Source of the DNA: Xylanimonas ulmi
GTDB lineage: Bacteria > Actinomycetota > Actinomycetes > Actinomycetales > Cellulomonadaceae
Length of the DNA: 64,000 nt
Direction: 5' to 3'
Assembly: GCF_004216535.1 (NCBI RefSeq)
Contig: NZ_SGWX01000001.1
Span: forward strand, 3,472,001 to 3,536,000
This document shows, one piece after another, positions 31,987 through 40,290 of this stretch (the first letter of the stretch is position 1; each line of letters opens with the position of its first letter). A program made the translations under genes and the position numbers. The notes beneath the pieces are model-generated. The model was not told the DNA's origin and ran no database searches. It saw only the letters and a program-made list of their open reading frames with translations.

Positions 31987-33594
31987 GTGACTGCCTCCCC
32001 GCGGCGGCTGCCGCGCACATCGCCCGAGGCCGTGGGCGTGAGCCCGCAGGCCCTGACCTCGCTCGTCGACGCCCTCGACGCGATCGGCGGTGCGCACAGC
32101 CTCATGGTGCTGCGCCACGGCCACGTCGTCGCCGAGCACTGGTGGCAGCCCCACGCACCGGGCCAGCGGCACGCCATGTTCTCGGTCTCCAAGACGTTCA
32201 CGGCGATGGCCGTCGGCCTGGCTGTCGAGGAAGGCCTGCTGACCATCGAGGACCGCGTCGTCGACCTGCTGCCCGAGGCCGCACCCCCGGCGCCGAGCGA
32301 CCACCTCGCCGCGATGCGGGTGCGCCACCTGCTCACGATGACGAGCGGCCACTCGGACGACTCGATGGCGGTCGTCGACGCGGGTCCCGCGGACTGGACG
32401 GCCGCCGTGCTCGCGCACCCGGTGGACCTTGAGCCCGGCACGCGGTTCGTCTACGACACCGGCGCGACCTTCCTGCTCTCGGCGATCGTGCACCGGCTCA
32501 CCGGGCAGCGTCTGCTCGACTACCTGACTCCGCGCGTGTTGGCGCCGCTCGGCATCGAGGGCGCGACCTGGGAGCAGGACCCGAGCGGCGTCGACATGGG
32601 CGGGTTCGGACTGACGCTCCACCTGGAGGACATGGCGGCCTTCGGTGAGCTGTTGTTGCGCCGCGGGCGATGGGGCGAGCGCCAGCTCATTCCCGCGGCG
32701 TGGGTCGACGCCGCGACCGCCGCGCACGTCGACAGCTCAACCCAGGGCTGGGGCCCGGACACGCGTGTCGGCTACGGGTATCAGATGTGGCGGTGCCGTC
32801 CGGGCGCGGTGCGCGCCGACGGCGCGTTCGGCCAGTTCATCGTCGTCTGGCCCGAGCACGACGTCGTTGTCGCCCTCACCTCCGGCACGAGCCAAATGCA
32901 GGACGAGCTCGACGCCGTGTGGCGCAGCCTCGGTGGGGCGTTCGGCTCGGCGCCGGACGCGGTGGTGCCGAGCGAGGTTGTGCCCGTGCCCGTGCCCGTG
33001 CCCGTGCCCGTGCCCGTGCCCGTGCCCGTGCCCGTGCCCGTGCCCGTGCCCGTGCCCGTGCCCGTGCCCGTGCCGGCGCCCGCGCCGCCCGAGCACATGC
33101 TGCGCCTGGCGGTCCCTGTGGGCCAGGGGCGTAGCGCGCTCGACGGCGTCATCGACGGCCGGACGTTCGCGCTCGACGTCGCGCACGCCGGCGGCGAAGC
33201 GTTCGGCGGCGGGCACGCCCCGGGCACGCTCACGGTGCGCCGCGATGGGGACCTGCTCCTGCTCGACGTCGGAGGGGAGCGGGCCTGGGCGGCGCACGCC
33301 GACTGGCACACGCCCACGTCCACGCACCCCGAACCGGAGCGGGAGCGGGAGCGGGATACTCAGACGGGGCAGGCCGACGTCCGGGCGGGACGCGCCGATC
33401 TGAGCGCGGCGTCGTCGTACGCGTGGACCGACGAGCGCACCCTGGAGGTGCGCGTCGCCGGGCTCGGCACGCCGTTCATGTGGACAGCGCGGCTTGCCTT
33501 TGGTGACGACGGCGCCACGGTGGACGTCGCGATCGACCAGAACGTCTCGTTCGGGCAGACGGTGGTGCTGCTCGCGGTGGGCCGCGCGGGCTAG
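31987..33594 (+). CDS. serine hydrolase, class C beta-lactamase/EstB-like
   Basis: A 535-residue protein. The beta-lactamase fold occupies about residues 15-325: S-x-x-K in FSVSKTFTA (nucleophile Ser and general-base Lys), a Tyr in RFVYDTGATFLL at the YxN position, and GAFGQFIVV at the third box. A (Val-Pro)n linker of about 15 units follows, encoded by a GTGCCC microsatellite, then a C-terminal beta-rich domain of about 170 residues with a charged ERERERD patch. No signal peptide is seen. GTG 31987 is leaderless: GAGAAT at 31975-31980 ends 6 nt before it. Likely an esterase or peptidase; substrate unknown. Confidence 0.8.
   Translation: MTASPRRLPRTSPEAVGVSPQALTSLVDALDAIGGAHSLMVLRHGHVVAEHWWQPHAPGQRHAMFSVSKTFTAMAVGLAVEEGLLTIEDRVVDLLPEAAPPAPSDHLAAMRVRHLLTMTSGHSDDSMAVVDAGPADWTAAVLAHPVDLEPGTRFVYDTGATFLLSAIVHRLTGQRLLDYLTPRVLAPLGIEGATWEQDPSGVDMGGFGLTLHLEDMAAFGELLLRRGRWGERQLIPAAWVDAATAAHVDSSTQGWGPDTRVGYGYQMWRCRPGAVRADGAFGQFIVVWPEHDVVVALTSGTSQMQDELDAVWRSLGGAFGSAPDAVVPSEVVPVPVPVPVPVPVPVPVPVPVPVPVPVPVPVPAPAPPEHMLRLAVPVGQGRSALDGVIDGRTFALDVAHAGGEAFGGGHAPGTLTVRRDGDLLLLDVGGERAWAAHADWHTPTSTHPEPERERERDTQTGQADVRAGRADLSAASSYAWTDERTLEVRVAGLGTPFMWTARLAFGDDGATVDVAIDQNVSFGQTVVLLAVGRAG
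32980..33069. repeat. (GTGCCC)15 hexanucleotide microsatellite
   Basis: Fifteen consecutive perfect GTGCCC units, followed by GTGCCG, encode an alternating Val-Pro linker. Because the unit is 6 bp, copy-number change alters linker length without shifting frame. Confidence 0.97.
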
Positions 33595-34754
33595 CGGCGT
33601 CGCGCGAGCAGCGCCCGCGCGATGGTGAGGTCGGGCGCGGCGAACGGCCGACTGGGCGCCTCGAGCGCCCACAGCAGCGAGGACAGGCAGCGCGCCAGCG
33701 TCCATGCCACCGCGCGATCGGGATCGAGGCAGGCGGACTCGATGAGGCGGTCGAAGCGCCGCAGGGCAACGCGCGCGGCGTCGCCGGTGGCCACCGCCTC
33801 GTCCCAGCGGTTGTGCAGCGCGGGCAGCAACTCATAGCAGGGGTCGCCGAGCAGCGGCTTGGGGTCGATGGCGAGCCACTCGCCGCGCTCGGCGGCCGGG
33901 GATCCGGCCAGCGGTGCGAGCACGTTGGCGTAGTGCAGGTCCCCGTGCAGGACCCGGTCGCCGGGCTCGGTGATGACCTCGGCCAGGGCGGCCGCGCAGC
34001 CGTCGAGCACGCGGCGCCATCCGGCGTCGGGCGCGACGACGTGGGGCGCTTCGTCGAGCAGGCGAGCGCCGAGGTCGGCGAGCGTCCGCAGGGCGCCGTC
34101 CGGCGGCGTCGCAGGAGCGGGTGGTCGCGCGGTCGCCCGAGTGGGTGACGGCGTGGGCTGCGGTGCGGGTGGCGGCTCGGGTGGCGGCGGGGGCTGCGGT
34201 GCGGGTGACGGTACGGCTGGCGGCGGGGGCTGCGGTGGGGGTGGCGGCGTGGCAGGCGGCAGGGGCGACCGGTGGAGGCGGCGGAGCAGTGCGCCGATCA
34301 CGTCGAGCGCTGCGGGGACGGGCAGCGTCCCGATCGAGCGTGAGGCGTCAAGCCGTTCGAGCAGCATCGACCCGCTCGGCTCGTCGTGGTCCAACAGCAG
34401 CACCGCGCCGTCGCCCGACCAGACGCGCAGGGCCAGCGGCTCGCCCACCGTCTCCTCGTCCCGCGGCTGCAATTTGAGCACGGCCTGGCTGCCGTCGGCT
34501 CGCCGGACGGGCACGATCCAGGCGACGGCGCCGTGCGCCGTCGGGCCGTCCACCCGCAGGCCCCACGCGTCGAGGAGGCGCGCGGCGAGGTCGGGGGCGG
34601 CGTCGAGCCAGGCGCCGGTGTCGGCGCCGTGACCGCGGTGCGCCTCGCGCAGCGCCCTCGGCACGCGCAGGCCGTCCGCGCGCGAGAGGTCCGCCCGCGA
34701 AAGGCCCGCGCGCCTGGGGTCCAGGGGCGCGGGGTCCAGGGGCCGGGGGTCCAT
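33591..34754 (-). CDS. APH(6)/hydroxyurea phosphotransferase-like kinase with proline-rich insert
   Basis: A 387-residue aminoglycoside-phosphotransferase-fold kinase. The catalytic loop HGDLHYANVLA (Brenner motif) and the metal-binding IDPKPLLGDPCYELLP match the streptomycin 6-kinase/hydroxyurea phosphotransferase family. Between the N-lobe (LKLQPRDEETVGEPLALR) and the C-lobe lies an insert of about 50 residues made almost only of Pro, Ala, Gln, Thr and Ser, built from repeated GGCGG-type units at 34120-34265. That insert is unusual in this family. ATG 34754 is used. It ends 3 bp inside the 3' end of the serine hydrolase gene. Substrate and any resistance role are unproven. Confidence 0.8.
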   Translation of the reverse strand: MDPRPLDPAPLDPRRAGLSRADLSRADGLRVPRALREAHRGHGADTGAWLDAAPDLAARLLDAWGLRVDGPTAHGAVAWIVPVRRADGSQAVLKLQPRDEETVGEPLALRVWSGDGAVLLLDHDEPSGSMLLERLDASRSIGTLPVPAALDVIGALLRRLHRSPLPPATPPPPPQPPPPAVPSPAPQPPPPPEPPPAPQPTPSPTRATARPPAPATPPDGALRTLADLGARLLDEAPHVVAPDAGWRRVLDGCAAALAEVITEPGDRVLHGDLHYANVLAPLAGSPAAERGEWLAIDPKPLLGDPCYELLPALHNRWDEAVATGDAARVALRRFDRLIESACLDPDRAVAWTLARCLSSLLWALEAPSRPFAAPDLTIARALLARRR

Positions 34755-34839
34755 GGGGCCATCCTGGTCTCGCCTGCGACCAGCGCCAATCCGCCTTCGG
34801 GAATTGAACGCGACGCGATCCTCCGCTACAGATGGACTC

Positions 34840-36000
34840 ATGAGCACGTCCCCCTCTGGCGCCGGATCGCAGGCATCGCTGCGTGAGCGGAACACCGCGG
34901 CCCTCTCGGCCGCCCTCTCGGCCCGCGGCCCGCAGCTACAGGCCGAACTCGCCACGCTGACCGGACTGTCGCGCGCGACGGTGTCCAACATCGTGGGCCA
35001 GGAGGTCGAGGCGGGCCGGTTCCGCGTCGAGCGCGTGCTGCGCGACGGGCGCTGGGGCGTGCTGGTCTCGCTCGTGCCCGAGGGCTGGGTCGTCTTCGGC
35101 GTCGACGTCGGGCGCACGCACGTGCGCCTGGTCGGGTGGGACACCGCACGCCATGAGATCGGCGGCCGGGCGGAGCCGCTGGCCCCGGGCCACTCGCCCG
35201 AGTCGACGCTGACGCTGGTCGCGCGGCTCCTGGACGACGTCGTGGCCGACGCGGGCATGGGCAGGTCGGCCGTGCGCCGCGTGGGCCTGTCGCTTCCGGC
35301 GTCGATCGGGCCCGACGGCGAGGTGGTCCAGGGCTCGGTGCTGCGCGAGTGGTCGGGGCGCGACCTGCATCGGCTGGCGGTCGAGGCGTTGGGCGTCGAC
35401 GTCGTCATCGAGAACGACGCCAACCTCGGGGCGCTGGCGCACGCGCAGCATGCGTCCGCGCGCGGCGGGACCCTCGTGTACGTCAAGATCGCCTCGGGCA
35501 TCGGCGCCGGGATCGTCACCGGCGACCAGGTGTACCGGTCCACGTCCGGGCTGACGGGGGAGATCGGCCACGTGCAGGTCGTCGACGGCGGGCAGACCTG
35601 CTACTGCGGGTCGCGCGGCTGCCTGGAGACGCTGGCGTCGGTGCGCACGATCGTCGCGGACTATGGGCACGCCCGCGGTCGGGAGGCCACCGTGGACGAC
35701 CTCGTGGCGGCGGTGCTCGCTAACGACCGGGTGGCGGTGCGCATCCTGGAGGAGGCGGGCGACGCGCTCGGCCGCGTGCTGGCGTCGGTGTGCAACCTGC
35801 TCGGGCCCGACGCCGTCGTCCTCGGTGGCCCGCTCGCTCCGGTCGGCGAGCCGTTGCTCGCCGCCGTGGTCGCCTCGGTGCGTAAGCGCGCCCTGCCGTC
35901 GGCGATCGGCGGGGTCGAGTTCTCGATGTCGCACCTTGAGCCGCGCGCCGAGGTCCAGGGGGCGTGTCTGCTCGCGCTGGCGCCCGGTGGCGTGGTCTGA
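34840..36000 (+). CDS. ROK-family transcriptional regulator
   Basis: A 386-residue protein. An N-terminal winged helix (LQAELATLTGLSRATVSNIVGQEVEAG) precedes a ROK sugar-kinase-like domain. That domain has the ROK signature GLTGEIGHVQVVDGGQTCYCGSRGCLE with three zinc-site cysteines, and VFGVDVGRTHVRL as the phosphate-1 motif. ROK repressors of this type (XylR/NagC-like) sense sugars. ATG 34840 is leaderless, with TACAGA at 34827-34832. It probably controls the downstream sugar transport operon through the TTCAAG-A-CTTGAA palindrome at 36043-36055. That is inferred from position. Confidence 0.88.
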   Translation: MSTSPSGAGSQASLRERNTAALSAALSARGPQLQAELATLTGLSRATVSNIVGQEVEAGRFRVERVLRDGRWGVLVSLVPEGWVVFGVDVGRTHVRLVGWDTARHEIGGRAEPLAPGHSPESTLTLVARLLDDVVADAGMGRSAVRRVGLSLPASIGPDGEVVQGSVLREWSGRDLHRLAVEALGVDVVIENDANLGALAHAQHASARGGTLVYVKIASGIGAGIVTGDQVYRSTSGLTGEIGHVQVVDGGQTCYCGSRGCLETLASVRTIVADYGHARGREATVDDLVAAVLANDRVAVRILEEAGDALGRVLASVCNLLGPDAVVLGGPLAPVGEPLLAAVVASVRKRALPSAIGGVEFSMSHLEPRAEVQGACLLALAPGGVV

Positions 36001-36042
36001 AGCCCTTCGTCACAAGAACGTAACGCGACCTGGCAATTTGCG

Positions 36043-36055
36043 TTCAAGACTTGAA
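36043..36055. promoter_or_regulatory. palindrome TTCAAG-A-CTTGAA, candidate ROK operator
   Basis: A perfect 6+6 dyad with a one-base centre. Its right arm overlaps the -35 hexamer TTGAAA of the sugar operon promoter, so a bound repressor would block RNA polymerase. Confidence 0.65.
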
Positions 36056-36079
36056 AGGGTGGTTTCCCGTCCCTAGCGT
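36051..36079 (+). promoter_or_regulatory. promoter of the sugar ABC transporter operon
   Basis: TTGAAA (36051-36056) and TAGCGT (36074-36079) have a 17-bp spacer. The leader then contains a perfect GCCCGGCG-CGGA-CGCCGGGC hairpin (36087-36106) before the GGAAGGAG ribosome binding site of the ATPase gene. Confidence 0.65.
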
Positions 36080-36144
36080 GGGGCCTGCCCGGCGCGGACG
36101 CCGGGCGACGGCGCCGCGATGTCGCGGCCGGGAAGGAGCACCCG

Positions 36145-37689
36145 ATGCGGAACCAGGACCCCATCCTGGAGATGCGGTCGATCACGAAGACGTTCCCGGG
36201 CGTCAAGGCCCTGGACAACGTGTCGATGACCGTCGCGCAGGGCGAGATCCACGCCATCTGCGGTGAGAACGGCGCGGGCAAGTCCACGCTCATGAAGGTG
36301 CTCTCGGGCGTCTACCCGCACGGCTCCTATGAGGGCGAGATCGTCTACCGGGGCCGCGAGGTCGCGTTCAGCTCGATCAAGTCGAGCGAGCAGTCGGGCA
36401 TCGTCATCATCCACCAGGAGCTGGCGCTCATCCCCGAGCTGTCGGTCGCGGAGAACATCTTCCTCGGCAACGAGCAGCGCGGCCCGGTCGGGATCGACTG
36501 GCTGACGACCCACGAGAAGGCCAAGGAGCTCCTGCGCCGTGTCGACCTCAAGGTGGACACCAGCACGCCCGTCAAGAACCTCGGCGTGGGTCAGCAGCAG
36601 CTCGTCGAGATCGCCCGCGCGCTGTCCAAGGACGTCGAGCTGCTCATCCTCGACGAGCCCACGGCGGCCCTCAACGAGCACGACTCGCTGCTCCTGCTCG
36701 ACCTGCTGCGCGACCTGCGCTCCAACGGCCTGACCTGCATCATCATCTCCCACAAGCTCAACGAGATCATGGCGGTCTCCGACTCGATCACCGTCATCCG
36801 CGACGGCCAGACCGTCGAGACGATGGACGTGGGCGCCGCGGACGTCGACGAGGACCGCCTCATCCGCGCGATGGTGGGCCGCTCGCTCGAGTCCCGGTTC
36901 CCACCGCGCACGCCCGACATCGGCGAGGTGTTCTTCGAGGTCGAGGACTGGACCGTCGAGCACCCCCAGATCCCCGGGCGCCTGGTCGCCAAGGGGTCGA
37001 GCTTCTTCGTCCGGCGCGGCGAGATCGTCGGGTTCGCGGGCATCATGGGCGCCGGCCGCACCGAGCTGGCCCGCTCGCTCTTCGGACGCTCCTACGGGCG
37101 CTACCTGGCGGGGGCCATCCGGATGAACGGCGAGGAGATCAAGATCCCGAACGTCCCCGCGGCGATCGAGCACCACATCTCCTACGTCACCGAGGACCGC
37201 AAGGCGCTCGGCCTCAACCTCCTTGACGACATCCAGACGACGGTCGTCTCGGCCGACCTGAGGAAGGTCAAGCCCGGCGTGGCGCTCGACGCCAACCTGA
37301 TCCATGAGGCGGGCGAGCACGCCCGCTCGTCATTGCGGATCAAGGCGACGAGCGTCTCGGACGGCGTCGCCAAGCTCTCGGGCGGCAACCAGCAGAAGGC
37401 CCTGCTCGGCAAGTGGCTGTTCCCCGAGCCAGAGCTGCTGATCGTCGACGAGCCGACGCGCGGCATCGACGTCGGCGCCAAGTACGAGATCTACGGGCTC
37501 ATCAACGCGCTCGCCGCCGAGGGCAAGGGCGTGGTGGTGATCTCGTCGGAGCTGCCCGAGCTGCTGGGCCTGTGCGATCGCATCTACACGATCTTCGAAG
37601 GCGCCATCACCGGTGTGCTCCGCCGGGGCGACGCCGACCAGGAGAAGCTCATGCGGCTCATGACCGGCGTCGGCGCCGACGCCGCGTGA
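36145..37689 (+). CDS. mmsA: multiple-monosaccharide ABC transporter ATP-binding protein
   Basis: A 514-residue duplicated ATPase of the sugar CUT2 type (RbsA/XylG/MmsA-like). The N half has Walker A GENGAGKST, a divergent signature (VGQQQLVEIARAL) and Walker B LLILDEPTAAL. The C half has a degenerate Walker A (GIMGAGRTE), an intact signature LSGGNQQK and Walker B LLIVDEPTRGIDVG, as is normal for CUT2 ATPases. First gene of the operon ATPase-permease-binding protein-isomerase-kinase. The ATG at 36145 follows GGAAGGAG. Confidence 0.92.
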   Translation: MRNQDPILEMRSITKTFPGVKALDNVSMTVAQGEIHAICGENGAGKSTLMKVLSGVYPHGSYEGEIVYRGREVAFSSIKSSEQSGIVIIHQELALIPELSVAENIFLGNEQRGPVGIDWLTTHEKAKELLRRVDLKVDTSTPVKNLGVGQQQLVEIARALSKDVELLILDEPTAALNEHDSLLLLDLLRDLRSNGLTCIIISHKLNEIMAVSDSITVIRDGQTVETMDVGAADVDEDRLIRAMVGRSLESRFPPRTPDIGEVFFEVEDWTVEHPQIPGRLVAKGSSFFVRRGEIVGFAGIMGAGRTELARSLFGRSYGRYLAGAIRMNGEEIKIPNVPAAIEHHISYVTEDRKALGLNLLDDIQTTVVSADLRKVKPGVALDANLIHEAGEHARSSLRIKATSVSDGVAKLSGGNQQKALLGKWLFPEPELLIVDEPTRGIDVGAKYEIYGLINALAAEGKGVVVISSELPELLGLCDRIYTIFEGAITGVLRRGDADQEKLMRLMTGVGADAA

Positions 37690-37727
37690 CGACGACCACT
37701 GACACACAGCAACGACAAAGGACGACG

Positions 37728-38996
37728 ATGACCGCACTCAAGGAGCTCTTCAGCGGCGGGGCTCGCAAATTCGGCATGGTGTTCGCCCTGCTCGCCCTGG
37801 TGATCATCTTCAACTTCGCCACCAACGGCCTGGTCGTGACCCCGACCAACGCGCAGAACATCATCTTCGGCAACGCGCACATCCTCGTGATGACCATGGG
37901 CATGGTGCTGGTGATCATCGCCGGGCACATCGACCTGTCCGTCGGTTCGGTCGCGGCGGCGGTCGGCGTGATCGTCGCGGTCGCGACGCGTGACTGGGGA
38001 GTGCCGTGGTGGGCCGGGATCCTGCTGGGCGTCGCGTGCGGCCTGATCATCGGGGCCTGGCAGGGCTTCTGGGTGGCGTACGTCGGCATCCCCGGCTTCA
38101 TCACCACACTCGCCGGCATGATGCTGTTCCGCGGTCTGCACCTGTACATCTCGGCCCAGGCGGGCACCAACGTGCGGGTCCCCAAGGAGATGTGGTTCAT
38201 CGGCTCCGGGCACCTGCCCGAATGGGGCCCCGACACCGGGCTCAACAACTCGACCCTCGTGCTGGGACTCGTCGGCGTCGCCCTGGTCGTGTGGGGTGAG
38301 ATGCGCAGACGCGCCAACGCCAAGCGCCTGCAGGGCGAGGCCCCGAGCCTGAGCCTCTCGCTCCTGCGGGCGGGCGGCCTGGCGATCGTGATCGGCTACC
38401 TGACCTGGCTGTTCGGCTCGGGCCGCCCGGGCACGTCGTTCCCGGTCACGGGCCTGATCGTGCTCGCGATCGCCGCGATCTACTGGTTCCTGTCGACCAA
38501 GACGATCACGGGCCGGCACGTGTACGCCGTCGGCGGCAACCGGGCCGCGGCCGCGCTGTCCGGCGTCAACATCAAGCGCGTCAACTTCCTGGTCATGATG
38601 AACATGTCGCTGCTCGCGTCGGTCGCGGCGATCCTGTTCATCAGCCGCGCACGCACCACGGGCCCCGCCGACGGCACGGGCTGGGAGCTCGACGTTATCG
38701 CGGCCGTGTTCATCGGCGGCGCCGCGGTCTCCGGCGGCATCGGCACCGTGACCGGCTCGCTCATCGGCGGCATGGTCATGGCGGTGCTCAACAACGGCCT
38801 GCAGCTCATGGGCGTCGGCGCCGCCCAGAACTACATGATCAAGGGCCTCGTGCTCCTCACCGCGGTCGCCTTCGACGTCTACAACAAGGTCCAGGGCCGC
38901 CCGTCGATCATCGGGAAGATCACCGACTCCCTGCGCGGACCCACGACGACGGAGGCAGCCGCCCCCGCCGCCCCCACCCCCACGTCCACGTCCTGA
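37728..38996 (+). CDS. mmsB: multiple-monosaccharide ABC transporter permease
   Basis: A 422-residue membrane protein of the RbsC/XylH/MmsB type with about ten spans. Conserved CUT2 segments are IAGHIDLSVGSVAA, GIPGFITTLAGMMLFRGL, YAVGGNRAAAALSGVNI and GTVTGSLIGGMVMAVLNNGLQLMG. The ATG at 37728 is preferred because AAAGGA lies 5 nt upstream; an upstream in-frame GTG (37686) overlapping the ATPase stop would add 14 residues. The length above 400 and the mid-protein hydrophilic section fit the MmsB subgroup. The C-terminal tail is Ala/Pro/Thr-rich. Confidence 0.92.
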   Translation: MTALKELFSGGARKFGMVFALLALVIIFNFATNGLVVTPTNAQNIIFGNAHILVMTMGMVLVIIAGHIDLSVGSVAAAVGVIVAVATRDWGVPWWAGILLGVACGLIIGAWQGFWVAYVGIPGFITTLAGMMLFRGLHLYISAQAGTNVRVPKEMWFIGSGHLPEWGPDTGLNNSTLVLGLVGVALVVWGEMRRRANAKRLQGEAPSLSLSLLRAGGLAIVIGYLTWLFGSGRPGTSFPVTGLIVLAIAAIYWFLSTKTITGRHVYAVGGNRAAAALSGVNIKRVNFLVMMNMSLLASVAAILFISRARTTGPADGTGWELDVIAAVFIGGAAVSGGIGTVTGSLIGGMVMAVLNNGLQLMGVGAAQNYMIKGLVLLTAVAFDVYNKVQGRPSIIGKITDSLRGPTTTEAAAPAAPTPTSTS

Positions 38997-39045
38997 CGGA
39001 CCGATGCCGGCACGGATGGGCCTGCCGGCAACAGAAAGGTGCATC

Positions 39046-40143
39046 ATGAAGAAGCTCAAGTCCGCTCTCGTCGCCTCGGCGATGGTCAGCGTGCTCGCCC
39101 TGTCGGGCTGCGGAGAGGGCCGCGGCGGCGACGCCACCGCGGATGGCGACGGTGACGGTTTCGGCGCTGACGCCGTGATCGGTGTCGCGCTGCCGCAACA
39201 GACCTCGGAGAACTGGGTGCTCGCCGAGGACCTGTTCAACGACGGCCTACGCGAGGCTGGGTTCGAACCGATCGTGCAGTTCGCCAACGCCGGCGTCATC
39301 GAGCAGCAGAACCAGATCGAGGCGATGATCGAGCGCGGCGCGTCCGTCATCGTCGTCGGCGCCGTCGACGGCGCCCAGCTCGGCACGCAGGTCGAGGCCG
39401 CCCGCGCCGCCGGCGCGACGGTCATCGCCTACGACCGGCTGCTGACCCAGACCCCCGACGTCGACCTGTACGTCGCGTTCGACAACTTCCAGGTGGGCGT
39501 GCTCCAGGGCACCGCGCTGCTGGACGGCCTGGCCGCGCGCAAGGGCGAGGGCCCGTGGAACATCGAGCTGATCGGCGGCTCCGCCGACGACGCGAACTCC
39601 ACGCCGTTCTTCGAGGGCGCCATGAGCGTCCTGCAGCCCAAGATCGACGACGGCACCCTGACCGTCGTCTCGGGCCAGAACACGTTCGAGCAGGTCGCCA
39701 CGGCCGGCTGGCTCGCCGACAACGCGCAGCGCCGCATGGACACCGTGCTCGCCGGCTTCTACGCCGACGGCGCCGAACTGCACGGCATCCTGTCCCCGAA
39801 CGACACGCTGGCCCGCGCCGCTCTGACGGCGGTCGACTCGGCTGGTCTGGACGTCCCGGTCATCACCGGCCAGGACTCCGAGGTCGAGTCGGTGCGCTCC
39901 ATCATGGAGGGCGTCCAGTTCTCGACCATCTACAAGGACACCCGCGCGCTGGTCGCCGAGACCATCCGCCAGATCAAGCTCGCGCAGCAGGGCGAGTCGT
40001 TCGACGTCAACGACGAGCTCGACAACGGCGTCACCGGCGTCCCGACGTTCTTCCTGCCTCCCGTCATCGTGACGCAGGACAACGCCGTCGAGGTCTTCGA
40101 CGGAGACCCGATCCTCGAGCCCGTCATGTCCGAGTTCAAGTGA
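39046..40143 (+). CDS. chvE: sugar ABC transporter substrate-binding lipoprotein, ChvE-like
   Basis: A 365-residue lipoprotein. The signal peptide ends at lipobox LALSGC, followed by an acidic Gly/Asp linker and a periplasmic-binding-protein type 1 fold (IGVALPQQTSENW, VIVVGAVDGAQLGTQVEAARAAGATVIAYDRLL). The pattern is that of ChvE/XylF multiple-monosaccharide binders. The specific ligand is not readable. The ATG at 39046 follows GAAAGG. A strong terminator comes 24 bp after the stop, so transport genes may be expressed above the two downstream catabolic genes. Confidence 0.9.
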   Translation: MKKLKSALVASAMVSVLALSGCGEGRGGDATADGDGDGFGADAVIGVALPQQTSENWVLAEDLFNDGLREAGFEPIVQFANAGVIEQQNQIEAMIERGASVIVVGAVDGAQLGTQVEAARAAGATVIAYDRLLTQTPDVDLYVAFDNFQVGVLQGTALLDGLAARKGEGPWNIELIGGSADDANSTPFFEGAMSVLQPKIDDGTLTVVSGQNTFEQVATAGWLADNAQRRMDTVLAGFYADGAELHGILSPNDTLARAALTAVDSAGLDVPVITGQDSEVESVRSIMEGVQFSTIYKDTRALVAETIRQIKLAQQGESFDVNDELDNGVTGVPTFFLPPVIVTQDNAVEVFDGDPILEPVMSEFK

Positions 40144-40166
40144 CGCCCACCCTGTAGGCGCCCGAG

Positions 40167-40212
40167 GCGAAGCGGTCCACGGCGTCCGCCGTGGGCCGCT
40201 TCGCGCGCTTTT
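40167..40212 (+). terminator. intrinsic terminator after the binding-protein gene
   Basis: GCGAAGCGG-T-CCACGGC, loop GTCC, GCCGTGG-G-CCGCTTCGC forms a 16-bp stem with one internal mismatch, followed by GCGCTTTT. It is the best rho-independent terminator in the window. Confidence 0.9.
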
Positions 40213-40290
40213 GTGCGTACCGTCATACGCACCGTGGCACCACCCTGTGCGCACCGCCGCACGCACCCTGACTCATCGAGGAGAAACCCC

